A stretch of DNA of 5,559 nucleotides from an uncultured Erysipelotrichaceae bacterium (GTDB lineage: Bacteria; Bacillota_I; Bacilli_A; Erysipelotrichales; Erysipelotrichaceae). Of this stretch, positions 3,948 through 5,559 are shown in pieces (the first letter of the stretch is position 1; every line of letters begins with the position of its first letter). The notes below the pieces were generated by a model, which had not been told where the DNA came from, did not search any database, and was given only the letters and a program-made list of their open reading frames with translations. The stretch lies in NCBI GenBank assembly GCA_905201565.1, contig CAJKOS010000126.1, positions 1 to 5,559 of the forward strand, read 5' to 3'. A program made the position numbers and the translations under genes.

Positions 3948-5559
3948 ATGACATTAGCTGAGTTAAAAACTGGTCAGTCAGCCATCATCGAAGCAGTAGG
4001 AGGAGAAGGAGAACTCCGCCAGCATTTTCTGGATATGGGTGTGATTCCCGGTGTGGAAATCACCCTTGTCAAGCTTGCTCCACTTGGTGATCCGATGGAA
4101 TTCAGAATCCATGGGTATGAGCTGACACTTCGTGTAGATGATGCAAAAAAGATTGCCGTTCAGAATATTCATCCTGCCGACAGGGCAAAGGAAGTACAGC
4201 ATGATAAAGATCTCAAAGACCATCCGGGTCTTGGAGAAGGGGGAAGATATCATGTCAAGGCAGATGAACATCCTGTACAAGAAGGTACAGTGCTGACATT
4301 TGCCTTAGCGGGTAATCAGAACTGTGGCAAGACAACATTGTTCAACCAGCTCACAGGTTCCAACCAGCATGTTGGTAACTTCCCTGGTGTAACCGTAGAC
4401 AGAAAGACAGGTTCGATTAAAGGACATCCTGATACTGAGGTAACAGACCTTCCTGGTATCTATTCCCTTTCACCATATAGTGCTGAGGAAATTGTATCGA
4501 GGCAGTTTATTCTCGAATCGCATCCACATGGCATCATCAATATTGTGGATGCGACGAATATTGAAAGAAACCTGTATCTGACCATGCAGCTGATGGAACT
4601 GGATATTCCGATGGTGCTGGCTTTGAATATGATGGATGAATTGACAGGGAATGGAGGATCGGTGATGATCAACCGCATGGAGGAGATGCTCGGCATTCCG
4701 GTTATTCCTATTTCTGCTGCCAAAGGGCAGGGTATCAGTGAACTGGTAGACCATGCCATCCATGTTGCCCATTATCAGGAAAGACCTGGCAGAAAGGATT
4801 TTTGTCCAAAGGAAGCCCATGGTGGAGCGGTGCATCGTGCCATCCATGGTGTATGCCATCTGATAGCGGACCATGCCGAAAGGGCGGGCATTCCTGTGCG
4901 CTTTGCTGCCACAAAGGCAATAGAAGGGGATAATGCTGTACTGAACGCATTACAGCTTGATGAAAATGAGAGTGAAATGCTCGAACATATCGTAAAGCAG
5001 ATGGAAAAGGAAAGAGGACTCGACCGTTCTGCTTCCATTGCGGATATGCGTTTTTCCTTCATCACTGATCTTGTGGATAAGACCGTTATCAAACCGCAGG
5101 AAAGCATGGAAGCCAAGCGCTCTGAAAAGATCGACCGCTTCCTGACGGGTAAATATACAGCCATTCCGGCATTTATTGCCATCATGGGACTGGTGTTCTA
5201 TCTGACATTCAATGTCCTTGGTCCATTCTTTCAGGACTGGTTACAGGCTGGGATTGATGCACTGGGTGGACTTGTGGAAGGACTGATGGTCCAGTGGAAT
5301 GTCAATGAGACCATTCAGTCACTTATCATCGATGGCATATTTGGTGGTGTAGGCAGTGTGGTAAGCTTTCTGCCGATCATTGTCATCTTGTTCTTCTTCC
5401 TTTCAATGCTTGAAGACAGTGGCTACATGGCACGTATTGCCTTTGTGATGGATAAGCTGCTGCGCCGCATCGGCCTTTCGGGCCGCAGCATCGTGCCCAT
5501 GCTCATCGGCTTTGGCTGCACCGTGCCCGGCGTCATGGCAAGCCGTACCCTGCCCTCGG
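3948..5559 (+). CDS. feoB: FeoA-FeoB fusion ferrous iron transporter (3'-truncated by window)
   Basis: A single open frame of 537 codons runs without a stop to the window edge. Residues 1-75 form a FeoA (SH3-like) domain, including HFLDMGVIPGVEITLV (26-41) and ELTLRVDDAKKIAV (58-71). A polar linker (75-113) with several histidines leads into the FeoB G domain: G1 GNQNCGKT (122-129), G2 around GVT (147-149), G3 DLPG (167-170), G4 NMMD (227-230) and G5 SAAKG (256-260). A helical spacer domain (about 280-395) precedes the membrane permease, with hydrophobic segments at 405-428 and 470-488 and the conserved LEDSGYMAR (488-496) and GFGCTVPGVMASRTL (521-535). FeoB imports Fe(II) across the inner membrane using its nucleotide-binding domain; FeoA normally acts as a separate small partner. 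Some Firmicutes and Bacteroidetes carry such fusions. Full FeoB has further membrane helices, so roughly 200-300 residues are missing to the right. The last 34 codons have strikingly GC-rich codon choice. Confidence 0.95.
   Translation, partial: MTLAELKTGQSAIIEAVGGEGELRQHFLDMGVIPGVEITLVKLAPLGDPMEFRIHGYELTLRVDDAKKIAVQNIHPADRAKEVQHDKDLKDHPGLGEGGRYHVKADEHPVQEGTVLTFALAGNQNCGKTTLFNQLTGSNQHVGNFPGVTVDRKTGSIKGHPDTEVTDLPGIYSLSPYSAEEIVSRQFILESHPHGIINIVDATNIERNLYLTMQLMELDIPMVLALNMMDELTGNGGSVMINRMEEMLGIPVIPISAAKGQGISELVDHAIHVAHYQERPGRKDFCPKEAHGGAVHRAIHGVCHLIADHAERAGIPVRFAATKAIEGDNAVLNALQLDENESEMLEHIVKQMEKERGLDRSASIADMRFSFITDLVDKTVIKPQESMEAKRSEKIDRFLTGKYTAIPAFIAIMGLVFYLTFNVLGPFFQDWLQAGIDALGGLVEGLMVQWNVNETIQSLIIDGIFGGVGSVVSFLPIIVILFFFLSMLEDSGYMARIAFVMDKLLRRIGLSGRSIVPMLIGFGCTVPGVMASRTLPS

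Noticed and set aside
4460..5185. Several long minus-strand open frames opposite feoB
   Set aside because: They are antisense shadows of a strongly supported FeoB frame with all G motifs and show no recognisable protein features or ribosome sites.

Overview
The window looks like chromosomal DNA from a low-to-mid GC Gram-positive bacterium of the Firmicutes (Bacillota), plausibly a gut Erysipelotrichia- or Clostridia-type organism. The support is strong GGAGG-type ribosome sites on most genes, TATAAT-type promoters, a PTS component, and a FeoA-FeoB fusion with the G1 motif GNQNCGKT. The taxonomic call is an inference from gene style, not from a marker gene. No tRNA, rRNA, CRISPR array, insertion sequence or phage gene was recognised.

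Layout. An AraC-family regulator (57-920, +) runs tail-to-tail into a small orphan PTS EIIB-like gene (921-1337, -); their stop codons are immediately adjacent and share a terminator hairpin. The EIIB-like gene is divergent from a Fur-family metalloregulator (1442-1852, +). Between them lies a perfect 9-5-9 inverted repeat (1390-1412) that overlaps the -35 regions of both promoters. The fur-like gene overlaps the start of a membrane protein resembling the putative heavy-metal/manganese transporter family ArsP_2 (1852-2724). After a 64-bp gap come an alpha/beta hydrolase (2789-3442) and, 15 bp further on, a small SseB-like protein (3458-3880). The run ends at a clear intrinsic terminator (3885-3907). 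A new promoter then drives a FeoA-FeoB fusion, the GTP-dependent ferrous iron importer, which runs off the right edge (3948 to >5559).

Together, the centre and right of the window form a metal-homeostasis neighbourhood: a metal-sensing repressor co-transcribed with a candidate metal transporter, next to an iron importer. The most interesting points are the shared operator that would put an orphan PTS-type phosphocysteine protein under Fur-type control, near-leaderless starts predicted for both regulator genes, and an abrupt rise in GC to about 70% in the last 100 bases, inside feoB. I did not find an obviously new multi-gene system. The EIIB/Fur/ArsP_2 cluster is the closest candidate for something undescribed.
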